In this document: positions 7,148 to 16,709 of the stretch, in pieces
Layout: every line of letters starts with the position of its first letter
Numbering within the stretch: the stretch's first letter is position 1
Source: Sergeia podlipaevii
Lineage: Eukaryota > Euglenozoa > Kinetoplastea > Trypanosomatida > Trypanosomatidae
DNA: 29,953 bases
Direction: 5' to 3'
Assembly (NCBI GenBank): GCA_030849805.1
Contig: JASANZ010001986.1
Location: forward strand, 1-29,953
Program-made: the position numbers and the translations under genes
Notes under the pieces: model-generated
Told to the model about the DNA's origin: nothing
Database searches by the model: none
What the model saw: only the letters and a program-made list of their open reading frames with translations

Positions 7148-9405
7148 AGTATGGAAATAGAGTTACTCTCGGCTGGCTGGGTATGCAAGGTGCTGTATAC
7201 TATTGTACTTTGACGCTGCAACTCAGTGTCCTGCAGCTCGTCTTTCAGTGTGCTTTTCCATGTTCCTTTTGTAGTTCAGTCGAGTACGTAAAGGAAATCC
7301 TAGATGAAGGCTTGGACATAGGTTAAATACTTTACACATCTCATCTTCGTTGCTGTTGTCGGTCCCCTTTTTTTTTTTTTTTTGAATTTGTCTTTGAATG
7401 CGAGGGCAATATCGTTTTGTGGGGAGAGGAGGATATAAATATTTTCAAGGATGTATTTTTATTTATTATTTTGTATCATCGTTGCTAGCTTGATGGAAGT
7501 GAAACATATTCCCTCTGTACGTCAATTCCTCCTCTCACCCCCCCCTTTCTCAGCAAGTTACCCGTAAAACTATTGTTTTTTTTTTCCTTCGCTCGTATGG
7601 TTGCCTTTTTTGTGACTCCGTCTCTATCTACAAAAAATGGTAAATTTGTTTATGAGTTTTCTCCAGTGGCAGTCTTTACTACATGATTCTTGTATTTTGG
7701 TACAGATTGGGCAAAAAGAAGATAAATAGAGTTAAGGAAGGGTAGAGCAAAAGAAAAGGAAAGAATGAAACTCTTTTTGCACTTTGTTTTTTTTCTCTTT
7801 TTTTTCTGTATGATGGTTGTATCTTATGTTACACATTTACGCTTGTTTTTGTGTCTTTTTTTTATTTATTATCTCATAAGTTATTGTTACTACTTTTACA
7901 TCTATTGTTACTACTGTACTGCGCGTCTTTATGGAGCTTTTTTGTGCCATCAACTCCTGAAGGTTGTGCTCACTATGTGTGTTTCTCCTAATTTTTATTT
8001 ATTTTGCATGCTTATCGAATCTTGCGCTCACTTTTTGTTCTTCGTTAAATGGTTTTTACTCTCTCTCAATTCTCTGTTCGCCTCTACTTTCCTTCCCCAA
8101 ATATATCAGTGTTGGAACATCAGCTCTTTTTTTTTCTTCTTGAAAGTGGAGGGGGCGTTACTTATTTTTTCTCTTATATTTTTACCCGTTTTTCCCTCTT
8201 TCTTTCGGTTCTTTTTGGTTGTTTTCTTTCTTTTTCTTCTTTATAGACTTCCCGATTGCAAACAGCTTTTTTTTTTTTCAGCTTTTCTCCCCCCTTTTTA
8301 CTGTCATCTCTTGGACTCAATTGCACTATTCAGAAGAAATTACTTTTCCTTTCTTCCCTCCATGTGCGCACGCGCGATGCCGGCATTTTAAACAGAGATG
8401 GGGATGAGAAAAAAGGCAGAGGGAGGAAAAAAGGTGGGGGAGAGAGAGGGTAGTATAAAGAAAGGATACACAATCACCTTTAGGGGCGTATAGATGCAAA
8501 TACTTTCTAATTACAATGCAAAAAGAGGGAGAGGAACTATACAACAAATCAAGAGCAGCAACATCAAAAGGACAGGCAAACAGCTTTCTACTTTAGCGGT
8601 TTCACATGGGAAGAACCAAGAGTAGGAGCAAGAGAGAGTAAGGAAGAGAGAGAAAGACTTTAAGAAAGAAAGAAGCAAGGAAGGGAGAAACAGGGAGGAA
8701 AACGAAAGAGGCACAGAGCGAAGGCGAGGTGGCTTTTTATTATCGTGAGAAACTTGGCCTCAGTGCTTTTCATTGCGCTTCTTGGCTCTTGCAGAAGGAC
8801 ATTCTTATTATCATTTTTGCTACTTTGAAGAAAACGAGAGAAAAGAAAGAATAAACAACTCAGTTTTTTTTCCTTTGTTTATTTTAGTTTGAGAACTATG
8901 CGGCGTGATGATGAGCTAACGATGACAACAAAAGTCAACAAGACAGCAATGGCGAGGGCCCTCTCTTCAAAGAAAAGGAAGAGAAGAATGGGGGTATGAC
9001 TGACAATCTGTTGCGGCACGACAGCAAGCGGAGGTGTTCTCTTGCTTGGCTTTCATCTCTCTCTTTTTTTGTTGTTGTTATTGCCAAAATGTCATTGCAC
9101 AATTGAGCGATGCGCTGATTGCTTTGCTAGAGCATGCGCTGTGATATAGCAACATTCCCCCCCCCTCCCTTTTGTCTTAATCTTTTTTCCTCCCCTCTCT
9201 CCCTCTCTCTCTCTTTTTTTTTTTGAAATGACCCTTGTGCTCACTACGTATCTGCCAGAATAGCAACGCCTCTATCTGTTTCATAGAAGCTCGACTCGTG
9301 TGTCTTCCATCCGCAGACGGGTGACAGTATCGTTGATAAAATAAGAAACTTCATTTTAGAAAGCGCTGCTTCTTAGGAAAGGAAAAATAAAAAAAGGAGC
9401 AATAG
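7148..9405 (+). other. Long gene-free spacer with pyrimidine-to-purine switch
   Basis: A 2.26 kb spacer with no supported gene. Most of 7540-8360 is pyrimidine-rich (mainly T) on the plus strand. At about 8394 it switches to strongly purine-rich sequence (A/G) that lasts to about 8720. A frame open over 7765-8391 encodes only Phe/Leu/Tyr/Cys-rich sequence and is attributed to the T-rich composition. The right end carries the splice signal of the next gene. Confidence 0.5.
9181..9258 (+). promoter_or_regulatory. Putative trans-splice acceptor for the GGCT-ApgM gene
   Basis: An uninterrupted C/T tract of 44 bases (9181-9224) is followed by the first AG at 9257-9258. The resulting 5' UTR would be about 147 bases. 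It is among the longest pure pyrimidine tracts in the window. Confidence 0.4.
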
Positions 9406-11997
9406 ATGAACTCTGAGTTGCAGCTGATTTTTGTCTACGGTACACTCCGCCGCGGCGAGAACGACTACTTGCACTGGCTTGCAGATCCTGAGGAGGCATT
9501 TTTTGTAGCTAAGGCAATAACGCAGTCTCGCTACCCCTTTTTTGTCCACTTACTCCCTACATTTGCAGACTGCGCACCATGCGTACTGAACAAACCAGAT
9601 GTTACTGATGCCTGCAAACACGTGCGTGGAGAGCTGTTTCTTGTCACGAGGAAGATGCGAGCGTGGTTGGAGGTGCTCCTAGGCGTTGAGGAAGGAGTAT
9701 ACCGTCCGGAGAAGGTGCGGGTGGAGCTTCCCTGCGCGGGTGACGCTTTTAGTACTTCTTTTCGCACGCTTCCGTCACCGGTGGCTGCCTTTCTCACTAG
9801 CGCGATGGCTTCCTCGCGCACCGCCAGTGATGGACCTGTCGTGGTAGAGCCGTTGATATACTTTCGGCACAATTTTCATGCGCAAGATTGGACTGAAGCG
9901 CAGCCTCTGCACTGCACGCGTCTTCTTTCATCCTTCTCTGCTGCAGAGTGTCTCACAGCATATGGCTCAGACTTCGATGGCACTTCCGCCCATCTGCGGG
10001 GTGATGCTCCGGGTGTTGAGACACTCCCTTCCAGGGCGATGCTTGCGCGCAGACTGCAGCAACTGCCCAAGGAGCTTTGGCCACCCACTGTGCTGGCCGC
10101 AGCAACGAACGCAGGGGAGGACGTGGAGGAGCTGCTTGGGTGCGCGCTGCTTCCAAAGCCTATTGTCCTGTTCATTATCGACGGCATAGGCGACTGCACG
10201 TACGCGGAGCTTGGGGGTCGCACCCCACTTGAGGTAGTGTCTGGCGTGCTACCGCCACAGTCGCTGTCTCCTGTTGCTGTTCGTTCTACAGAGCAGCTAG
10301 AGGCATCGTCTGCGGCATCAGCGGCAGTGGTCGTGGCAGGTGCTATTGAGACAACGCAGAGAGCTTTGCTGAGCTCTACTGCCTCGGTTGATGCTAGCGT
10401 CCTTGAGGAGTACTCCTGTGACGGCATTAACTGCGTTACTCGTAGTGGCACCAGTGGGTTGATGGACCCGTACATGGCGGGAGTAAGCTGCGGCAGCGAC
10501 ACAGCGCACTTGAGCATGTTTGGCTATCCACCCCTGCAGTACTACAGAGGGCGTGGTGCCTACGAGGCACTAGGGGCGGGCCTTGCACTGGATGACGAGG
10601 ACGTAGCCTTCAAGAGCAACTTCGCCACGTGGCTAGACCCTGAGGAAGAAAATGAAGAAGATTGTGGCGGGAATGCGCTGAACTCCTCGAGCGGGGAAAC
10701 GGCAAACAGCCACGGATGGCGGCTTGTCACAAATCGCCGCTGTGACCGTAACTTTACTCGTGAGGGTCCTGCGCTGTGCAGGGACTTGAATGGAACACGC
10801 GTCTCCGTGGATGTGAATGGGGTGCCTTTTGACTATCCTCACGTGATTAAAATGCAATATGCTACAGAGCATCGCTGTGGAGTGGCTCTCAGCGGCGCCA
10901 TCACAACGGCGGATGGTCTGGTGTTGGGGAAGCTCTCTGACAAAATTACCGGCACGGATCCCCTCAAGGACATGAGACCCCTTCTCACCTGCGCACCGAC
11001 TGTACCACCTGATCACCCAGAGTACACAGCAGCGGTATACACAAGCCGCTTGGTAGAGGCGGCATCGGCGACCTTGTCGCGGCTGCTGAGAGAGCATCCC
11101 ATCAACTCGGCGCGACGTGCCGCCAACAAAGCGCTACGGGAGGCTCGAAGCTGCGAGACTGACGACGCAAGCAACGCTGAGGTGAAGTACCTCTCAAACG
11201 TTATTTTGTTCCGTGGGGCCGCCAAGAAGGGGTGGGTGCCTTCGTTTGCTGCTCGACATGGCCTGCATGGGGTGATCATAGCCCCGACCTGCATTATCAA
11301 AGGTCTTGGTATTTGCTGTGGTCTCAGCTCCAAGGTATGTGACAGGTGCTACGGCGCTGATGCGGACTTCAGCGAAGAAGTCAAGGTTGCTGACCCCCTC
11401 GAAGGTGCCACCGGAGACTACCATTCTAACCTTGCGGTGAAGGTGGATGCCGTGCTGCACTCCCTTCGAGTGAAGTGCCCAGCTACCCACCGCTCCTGTG
11501 GCGGCTATGCGCATGCAGGGGAAAGATCTATCTCCCTGCACACAGACACCAAGGGAGAGGGCACAGAGAGGGCACTCGTCCGGATGGCGGCTGAGACGGA
11601 GCATGGCTGTGGCCTACCATGCCCTAGACCCTCGTTTGCGGTCCTGCACGTCAAGGGAGTCGATGACGCCGGACACGACAAGAGCCTCACGCACAAACTA
11701 GAGATGCTGCGGAGATGCGGCTTAGCCATGCAGCGGCTGTGGGACTCTCTTCCTGTAGGCGCCACGATGGCTGTCGTGGCCGACCACTCCACACCACTCA
11801 GCATTGGTGACCACTGCTGCGAGCCGGTACCAGTGTCAGTGGCGACAAAGCAAGCTGAGGGGCATCACGAGGTTTTGGGAGATGCGGTGGAGCGCTACAG
11901 CGAGGTGCTCGCGCGTGACGGTGCCCTGGGGAGGTTTAGGGGCGAGGAGCTCATGCCACTTCTGAAGCGCGCCAACACGTACTTTCACTATTATTGA
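9406..11997 (+). CDS. Fusion of GGCT/AIG2-like domain and archaeal-type (ApgM) phosphoglycerate mutase
   Basis: An 863-residue two-domain protein. Residues about 5-115 resemble the gamma-glutamylcyclotransferase/AIG2 fold, with the substrate loop YGTLRRG (11-17), GELF (75-78) and GVEEGVYR (93-100). The family's catalytic Glu in the LEG/QEG motif is Leu92 here. A linker of unclear nature covers about 115-248. Residues about 250-863 belong to the alkaline-phosphatase-like cofactor-independent phosphoglycerate mutases of the archaeal ApgM type. These have FIIDGIGD (256-263) with a metal-binding Asp259, the phospho-serine motif GSDTAH (363-368, Ser364), YYRGRG (379-384), DDAGHD (753-758) and ADHSTP (792-797). 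These motifs suggest an active mutase interconverting 3- and 2-phosphoglycerate, or a related phosphotransfer. An insert rich in Ser/Ala (about 280-335) separates the first motif from the serine motif. No peroxisomal PTS1 is present (the end is HYY). The start is the first ATG after the splice tract, and the GGCT motif lies only ten residues from it. The ApgM call is firm, the GGCT call good, and the biological substrate unknown. Confidence 0.88.
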   Translation: MNSELQLIFVYGTLRRGENDYLHWLADPEEAFFVAKAITQSRYPFFVHLLPTFADCAPCVLNKPDVTDACKHVRGELFLVTRKMRAWLEVLLGVEEGVYRPEKVRVELPCAGDAFSTSFRTLPSPVAAFLTSAMASSRTASDGPVVVEPLIYFRHNFHAQDWTEAQPLHCTRLLSSFSAAECLTAYGSDFDGTSAHLRGDAPGVETLPSRAMLARRLQQLPKELWPPTVLAAATNAGEDVEELLGCALLPKPIVLFIIDGIGDCTYAELGGRTPLEVVSGVLPPQSLSPVAVRSTEQLEASSAASAAVVVAGAIETTQRALLSSTASVDASVLEEYSCDGINCVTRSGTSGLMDPYMAGVSCGSDTAHLSMFGYPPLQYYRGRGAYEALGAGLALDDEDVAFKSNFATWLDPEEENEEDCGGNALNSSSGETANSHGWRLVTNRRCDRNFTREGPALCRDLNGTRVSVDVNGVPFDYPHVIKMQYATEHRCGVALSGAITTADGLVLGKLSDKITGTDPLKDMRPLLTCAPTVPPDHPEYTAAVYTSRLVEAASATLSRLLREHPINSARRAANKALREARSCETDDASNAEVKYLSNVILFRGAAKKGWVPSFAARHGLHGVIIAPTCIIKGLGICCGLSSKVCDRCYGADADFSEEVKVADPLEGATGDYHSNLAVKVDAVLHSLRVKCPATHRSCGGYAHAGERSISLHTDTKGEGTERALVRMAAETEHGCGLPCPRPSFAVLHVKGVDDAGHDKSLTHKLEMLRRCGLAMQRLWDSLPVGATMAVVADHSTPLSIGDHCCEPVPVSVATKQAEGHHEVLGDAVERYSEVLARDGALGRFRGEELMPLLKRANTYFHYY

Positions 11998-13748
11998 TAC
12001 TGGGAGTCTCCTCTCTCCTTTTTTTTTTTCTTTGCACCTCATCACATTTTCACTTTTATGCCCGTTACTGTAACCAGTTGCTTCGAGGGAAAGAAGGAGA
12101 GAAGAGGAAAAAGCAACAACAAAGAGACAGGCAAGCAACCAAACAACTAAATCGTCACATGGAAGAGAATAATAACAATAAACGGAACGAGAGAAAGCAG
12201 CGGAATGGCTGCAAGGATGCATTTTCTTCATTCAATATATGTCCTGAATCTTTTTAGAGAGTTTCAACTGCGTACCTCTGCTGAACATACATTACCATCT
12301 ATTTCCTTTTTTATTTCTGATAATCTTTTTTTTTTGTATTTGCAATCTACACAATTTTCCTTATATATATATATATTTTACAGCCTCTTCGTTCTCTGAC
12401 ATTATTGTAGTTATCATATGAGGAGCGAAGCCATCGACGACACCAAGATAGAGTGATAACACTGAGGAGGTATCTTAGCTCTATTACACGCGCACATACA
12501 CACATTTCTCTTGGGTTTTTTTTTTTCAAGCTTTCAAGCGAGTGCCTTTTTTTTTGTGTGTTTACTGACAGAAGTCCCTCTCATTTATCACAAGGCAATA
12601 CACCTGTCTATCATTAGTGTTTTTTTTTCCTGTATCTAGATATTTGTCGGTTTCTCAGCGAGAAAGTGCAGTACCAAAACATTTAAATATAAAAGAAAGA
12701 GGAAAAGAGAAAAGAACACAGGCATACATACAAACGACAGCCATCCAAAGTTTTTAAAGGGGGAACTTAACATATAGTTTTACTGGTACCCATTTACGTT
12801 CTTGGCTCTCTCCATTGCTTTTTTTTTCCCCTACTCTTTTTGGTAGCTTTTGGTGGCGTAAGCGGCATTTTTCTTTCTATCAAGGAGGCTTTCCCCCATC
12901 TCTCTTCTCGTGTAAGAAACAGCGGCGAAGCAGAAGGAAAAAAAAAGTGAGCCCATACTTTATACCAATACAGCACAGTTGCGTGAGTGGCAATAGAAAG
13001 TGTTTTATTATTATTATTATTATTGTTTTACTTCAAAAATAGCTTTTTTAGAATTTTTTTCTTTTTGTTTTCTATATCCACCGTTCTATAGTTGTGGCTC
13101 GTGTGTTCTCGCTCTCCCCCCTCTTTTTCACTTTTTTTTCTTTCTTTTTTTTCTTTTTTTTGCTGTGCCCTTTTACTTCTCTACCTCTGGGTTGTGCTAT
13201 ATAGCAATCACAAGTGTTTCATAGTCGCAGGGTTCTATACACACAAAAGAACCCCCTTCAGCACTTTTTTTTTTCTGCGTGACTATTTTCTTTTCTGTAC
13301 TTTTTTTTTCTAAATTGCGCCTAGCTGTATACTGCAGAGGACAGTTCATTGCGCACGTGTGTTTAAAAGCCCATATCTTCCTTTCACACTCCAAATTGCC
13401 TTTTTTATAATATATATATATATACATATCTAGGTTGTGTGACATTTTCTAAACGTGCAGCTTGTCCTTTTCATATATTACTGCGGTATACTTCTACTAC
13501 TTTTGAATCAGGTGTTAGTGCTTTCGCTGCTATTGCTTTTATTATTGTGTTTTTTTTTCTTTTTCTGACTTGACAAGGCAGCGCGAAGAAAGCCAGAGGC
13601 ATTCACTTGGATTCAATATATACAAAAAAGGGTAATTGAACACCAATACAACGACGAATCGCACCAGAACTGTTCTTCTTTTTCCTACTTACTCTATTAC
13701 ATATTTTCGAGCCTTGAAGTGCTCTTGTAAGACGACTGCAATATCTTC
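11998..13748 (+). other. Intergenic spacer
   Basis: About 1.75 kb of AT-rich sequence with a TA run (12364-12376), a TTA run (13003-13024), many T tracts and short open frames rich in Phe and Leu. No gene, RNA gene or mobile element was recognised. Confidence 0.5.
13551..13577 (+). promoter_or_regulatory. Putative trans-splice acceptor for the gene at 13749
   Basis: A T-rich pyrimidine tract (13551-13566) is followed by the first AG at 13576-13577, leaving a 5' UTR of about 171 bases. Confidence 0.3.
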
Positions 13749-15761
13749 ATGAGCCGAACAAGTCATTCTGCCGATGTTAGAGTTAGCAGAAGCAACAATA
13801 AACAAACAGAACCGAATGAAGCCGACGGTGGCACTACCCTATGTAGCTCTTTAGTTTCTAATCCACAGGATCCTCCCCTCATCCAGTTGTTGGACGTTGA
13901 TGAGAGCAGTCTGATTGGAGTTCCGTCTCTTAGGACGGGTACCTGGGGCTCCACTGTGCAACAGCAACAGCAGCCGCATTGCCATCAGAATGCAGAGCTC
14001 AATAATGAGGCCCAGGAGCAGCGTAGGGACTATCGGAACCAACATGGCAGCAGCAAACTATTTTCAAGTAGCCTCACTGCAAATATGCCATCTCATGCTT
14101 TTACGTTCGCCAAACCGCTGGCAGCAGACGAGCACTGGAGCGAGGAAGAGGGGAAAGGAGGAAAAAAAGGGAAGGACGAAACGACCGCACGTAGTACCGA
14201 TCGATGCACCGATGCGATCATGTTCTTCCGTGACTTGCAGAGTAAGCATCCACAGGCGGTGCAACTGCAGGTACCGTCTTACAGCTGCGATGGCAAATCG
14301 CAGGAGAGGACTGCTCAGGCGTCCACGCTGATGATGAATCACTGGGGCGGAGATGGGGGTGGAAGCGATGCTATAAGCATAACACCCCGGCCTCCTGCTG
14401 CCCGCATGTCCTATCGCGGTCCCCCACATGCTAGTGAACTCTACCGGCTGCAGCAGGAAGCTCTTCTTGAGAGGGTAGGGGGGAAAGATGAACCAGCAAA
14501 GGAGGTGCTCTGCTCTGCTGGAATAGGCATGTCGGTAGAAGATATGGTACCAAGGCCAGAAACAACAACAGCCTTGACTGCCACCCAGAAAGGTCCTGAA
14601 GTCGCCAGTAGGCTTTCAGAGCCTTCATATGCGTCATTAGAATGGGAAGGCGTCCCCTTCTTTACTGCGTGTTGGTGTGCTGCAGGAGGAAACCGTCGTG
14701 CGCCTGAGCGCGGCTTCACAGGCAGCAGTGATGGCTGTCAAAGGACGCTGCCGCCGCTGCAGTCGACAGGAGATGACGTTGGTGGCGTGGCGTGGCGAGA
14801 CGGGAGCAGTGGTGGGCCAGTGGCTCTCATGGGAAGCAAAAGGAGCAGCAACAGCCACAACAATGCAAGTGGTCACATGAATAGCGTGACCGTAAATGAC
14901 AGTGTGAAGCCTATACGTGTGAGCCCTCAAGCAGAGGACGATAGCTGCACTTCGTATCCATATAACAACAACAACGCAAGCGCAAATACCGCGCCTGCTA
15001 CGGTGGCGTTGGGGCCAGCTATTTCGAAGACTACGGCCACTAGTGCCACCAACACCGTGCCACCCACAACTGACTCCTTCGTATGGGCTAGTGCAGAGCA
15101 GTTCCACTACTACCACTACGACAACAATCGATCCACTACAGGTGTAAAGCGGCTCTGTGTGCCGGAGTCGATAAGGTTGCCACCAGCAATGCCTCCTAAG
15201 CACTTTCATAGCATCTGCCGCACTGGGAATGAGGATGCACAGTCGCACAGGTCAACAGTGGCATTGTCCTCTTCCCGCAGTCCAGTCTTGCCCTTCTCTC
15301 ATGACAACCTAAGCGTGGCGTCTTCTCCTGCACAGCTCCAACAGGTTCGAACTCAGAGCACCTCTGAGTGTGGCTATGTACGCAGCAGCGGCGGCGCTAG
15401 CGACGATATGGTTATGGTTGCGGGGGCCCCGCTCTATACATGCCATAGCACTAGCGTTAGCAACAACACGATGTCCCGTAATGACAGTACCTCACGTGGC
15501 AACATGAGCTGGCGTACACATAGCAGTGGTGTCACAGAGCTTACCCCGTTCCCACCATCGACTTCACCTTCCCTGCCGTCACTGTCGCCTGTACTGGGAA
15601 GGACTGTACCCAAGTTGGTTAGTGGAGGTACTATGGGCTGCAGTGCATCCCATGGTTTTCCTAACGAAGCCAAACGCAGTGTCAATGACTTTTGCGCTCC
15701 GTCTGCCACTGTTGAGCATGAAACACAAACTCATACCCCATTCCCACCTGAGAGCAAGTAG
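13749..15761 (+). CDS. Ser/Thr/Asn-rich hypothetical protein
   Basis: A 670-residue protein that I do not recognise. It is largely low-complexity, with Ser, Thr, Asn, His and Gln predominating, a short poly-Gln (71-75) and Asn-rich patches near 408-415. Islands that look ordered are IQLLDVDESSLIGV (45-58), the segment around IMFFRDLQSKH (157-167), ASELYRLQQEALLERV (228-243) and the segment around EWEGVPFFTACW (near 297-308). There is no signal peptide, membrane span or catalytic motif. The long frame with balanced codons and the sharp composition boundaries at both ends support it as a real gene. It is followed by a decayed mobile element and then by a second unknown protein that shares a short MFF-x-[DE]L motif. 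The ATG at 13749 is the first in frame after the likely splice acceptor. Shorter frames on the other strand are shadows. Confidence 0.8.
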   Translation: MSRTSHSADVRVSRSNNKQTEPNEADGGTTLCSSLVSNPQDPPLIQLLDVDESSLIGVPSLRTGTWGSTVQQQQQPHCHQNAELNNEAQEQRRDYRNQHGSSKLFSSSLTANMPSHAFTFAKPLAADEHWSEEEGKGGKKGKDETTARSTDRCTDAIMFFRDLQSKHPQAVQLQVPSYSCDGKSQERTAQASTLMMNHWGGDGGGSDAISITPRPPAARMSYRGPPHASELYRLQQEALLERVGGKDEPAKEVLCSAGIGMSVEDMVPRPETTTALTATQKGPEVASRLSEPSYASLEWEGVPFFTACWCAAGGNRRAPERGFTGSSDGCQRTLPPLQSTGDDVGGVAWRDGSSGGPVALMGSKRSSNSHNNASGHMNSVTVNDSVKPIRVSPQAEDDSCTSYPYNNNNASANTAPATVALGPAISKTTATSATNTVPPTTDSFVWASAEQFHYYHYDNNRSTTGVKRLCVPESIRLPPAMPPKHFHSICRTGNEDAQSHRSTVALSSSRSPVLPFSHDNLSVASSPAQLQQVRTQSTSECGYVRSSGGASDDMVMVAGAPLYTCHSTSVSNNTMSRNDSTSRGNMSWRTHSSGVTELTPFPPSTSPSLPSLSPVLGRTVPKLVSGGTMGCSASHGFPNEAKRSVNDFCAPSATVEHETQTHTPFPPESK

Positions 15762-16678
15762 ATGGATTTATATGTTGGGATTCCTGATATGAGCACTATT
15801 TTTTTTATATATAGAACTTACTGACCCTTTCGGTGACCTCCTTGGCCACTCGTCCCGACTATATTATGCTGTTATGTCAGGGAACAGCACGAGAAGAAGA
15901 AAGTGTCAGATATATATTGTGATAAGATGTAGAGACACACGCATCCTTCTTTTTTTTTCTCTTCTCCCTTTTCTTTTTTACGGGCGTGCATCATATATAT
16001 ATATGCGTGAATGTGTGAGTACGCCTAGATGGACCTAAATTAGTGTTTTTCTATATTTCCTCCTCCTCCCTCCCCTAAAAAAAGGCGTGCCGTGTAGCTC
16101 TGACTAATACTATTATTATAATCATTTTGTTATTACATATTTTGAGCATTGGCACTTCTTTTTTCTCCTACGTGTGGGTTTTTTTTTTGATATGTTCACT
16201 GTCTTTATCTCTTTTTATTTTGTGTTCCTGTTGCGAGAGCAACAACAACAACAACGACAGCAGCAAAGTAAGAGCAACTCGTGATGGTGAACATCTTTTC
16301 TAATCATTGGAAGTGTGAGGAGAGGAAACAATCATTATTGCTGCACTTGCCAACCAGGTTGCTCACAGAACACTAAGAGGTCCAGAAAAGAAAGACAAAG
16401 CGATTTTTCCTTTTTTGTGTAGTTATATGGGAGATGAATGTGGGGGCTCTATCATATACGCCCCTGAATATATAATATATGTATATGCTTGGATCTACAA
16501 ATTATGAGTGTTCTCTCTTCTCTTCTCTTCTCTTCTCTCCGTGTCGCTTGTTGTCAGTTAGTTCTAGTAAAAGGAAAGGGGGAAAAGCATATATAGCGTT
16601 CCTATAATATAGAAACAAACTAGCTACATGTCCTACCACACGCTGTCAACAAAAGTACAGGCGGGGAGGATCTTCTAG
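15762..16678 (+). other. Intergenic spacer left of the mobile-element relic
   Basis: AT-rich, with TA-rich stretches (15997-16004 and 16467-16482), an AAC-rich patch near 16240-16260 and a TCTTC microsatellite. No gene seen. Confidence 0.5.
16516..16535 (+). repeat. (TCTTC)n microsatellite
   Basis: Four perfect TCTTC units with partial copies on both sides. Confidence 0.85.
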
Positions 16679-16708
16679 TGCCAGTACTGGCAGCCCCCCC
16701 CCCCCCCC
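16679..16708 (+). repeat. 14-bp perfect palindrome followed by a C15 run
   Basis: TGCCAGTACTGGCA at 16679-16692 is its own reverse complement. One G follows, and then fifteen C residues (16694-16708). The first ATG of the recombinase relic starts two bases after the C run. This composition is unlike the T-rich spacer and probably marks the left edge of the inserted element. Confidence 0.75.
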
Positions 16709-16709
16709 G

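Noticed and set aside
7765..8391. A 208-codon plus-strand open frame with many hydrophobic residues, resembling a membrane protein
   Set aside because: It lies in T-rich sequence, where stop codons are rare and Phe/Leu/Tyr codons abound. It shows no ordered membrane segments separated by loops, and its composition is the same as the adjacent non-coding spacer.
14637..15248. A 203-codon minus-strand frame inside the Ser/Thr-rich gene
   Set aside because: It overlaps a longer plus-strand frame with clear boundaries, shows no motif and runs against the direction of all other genes.
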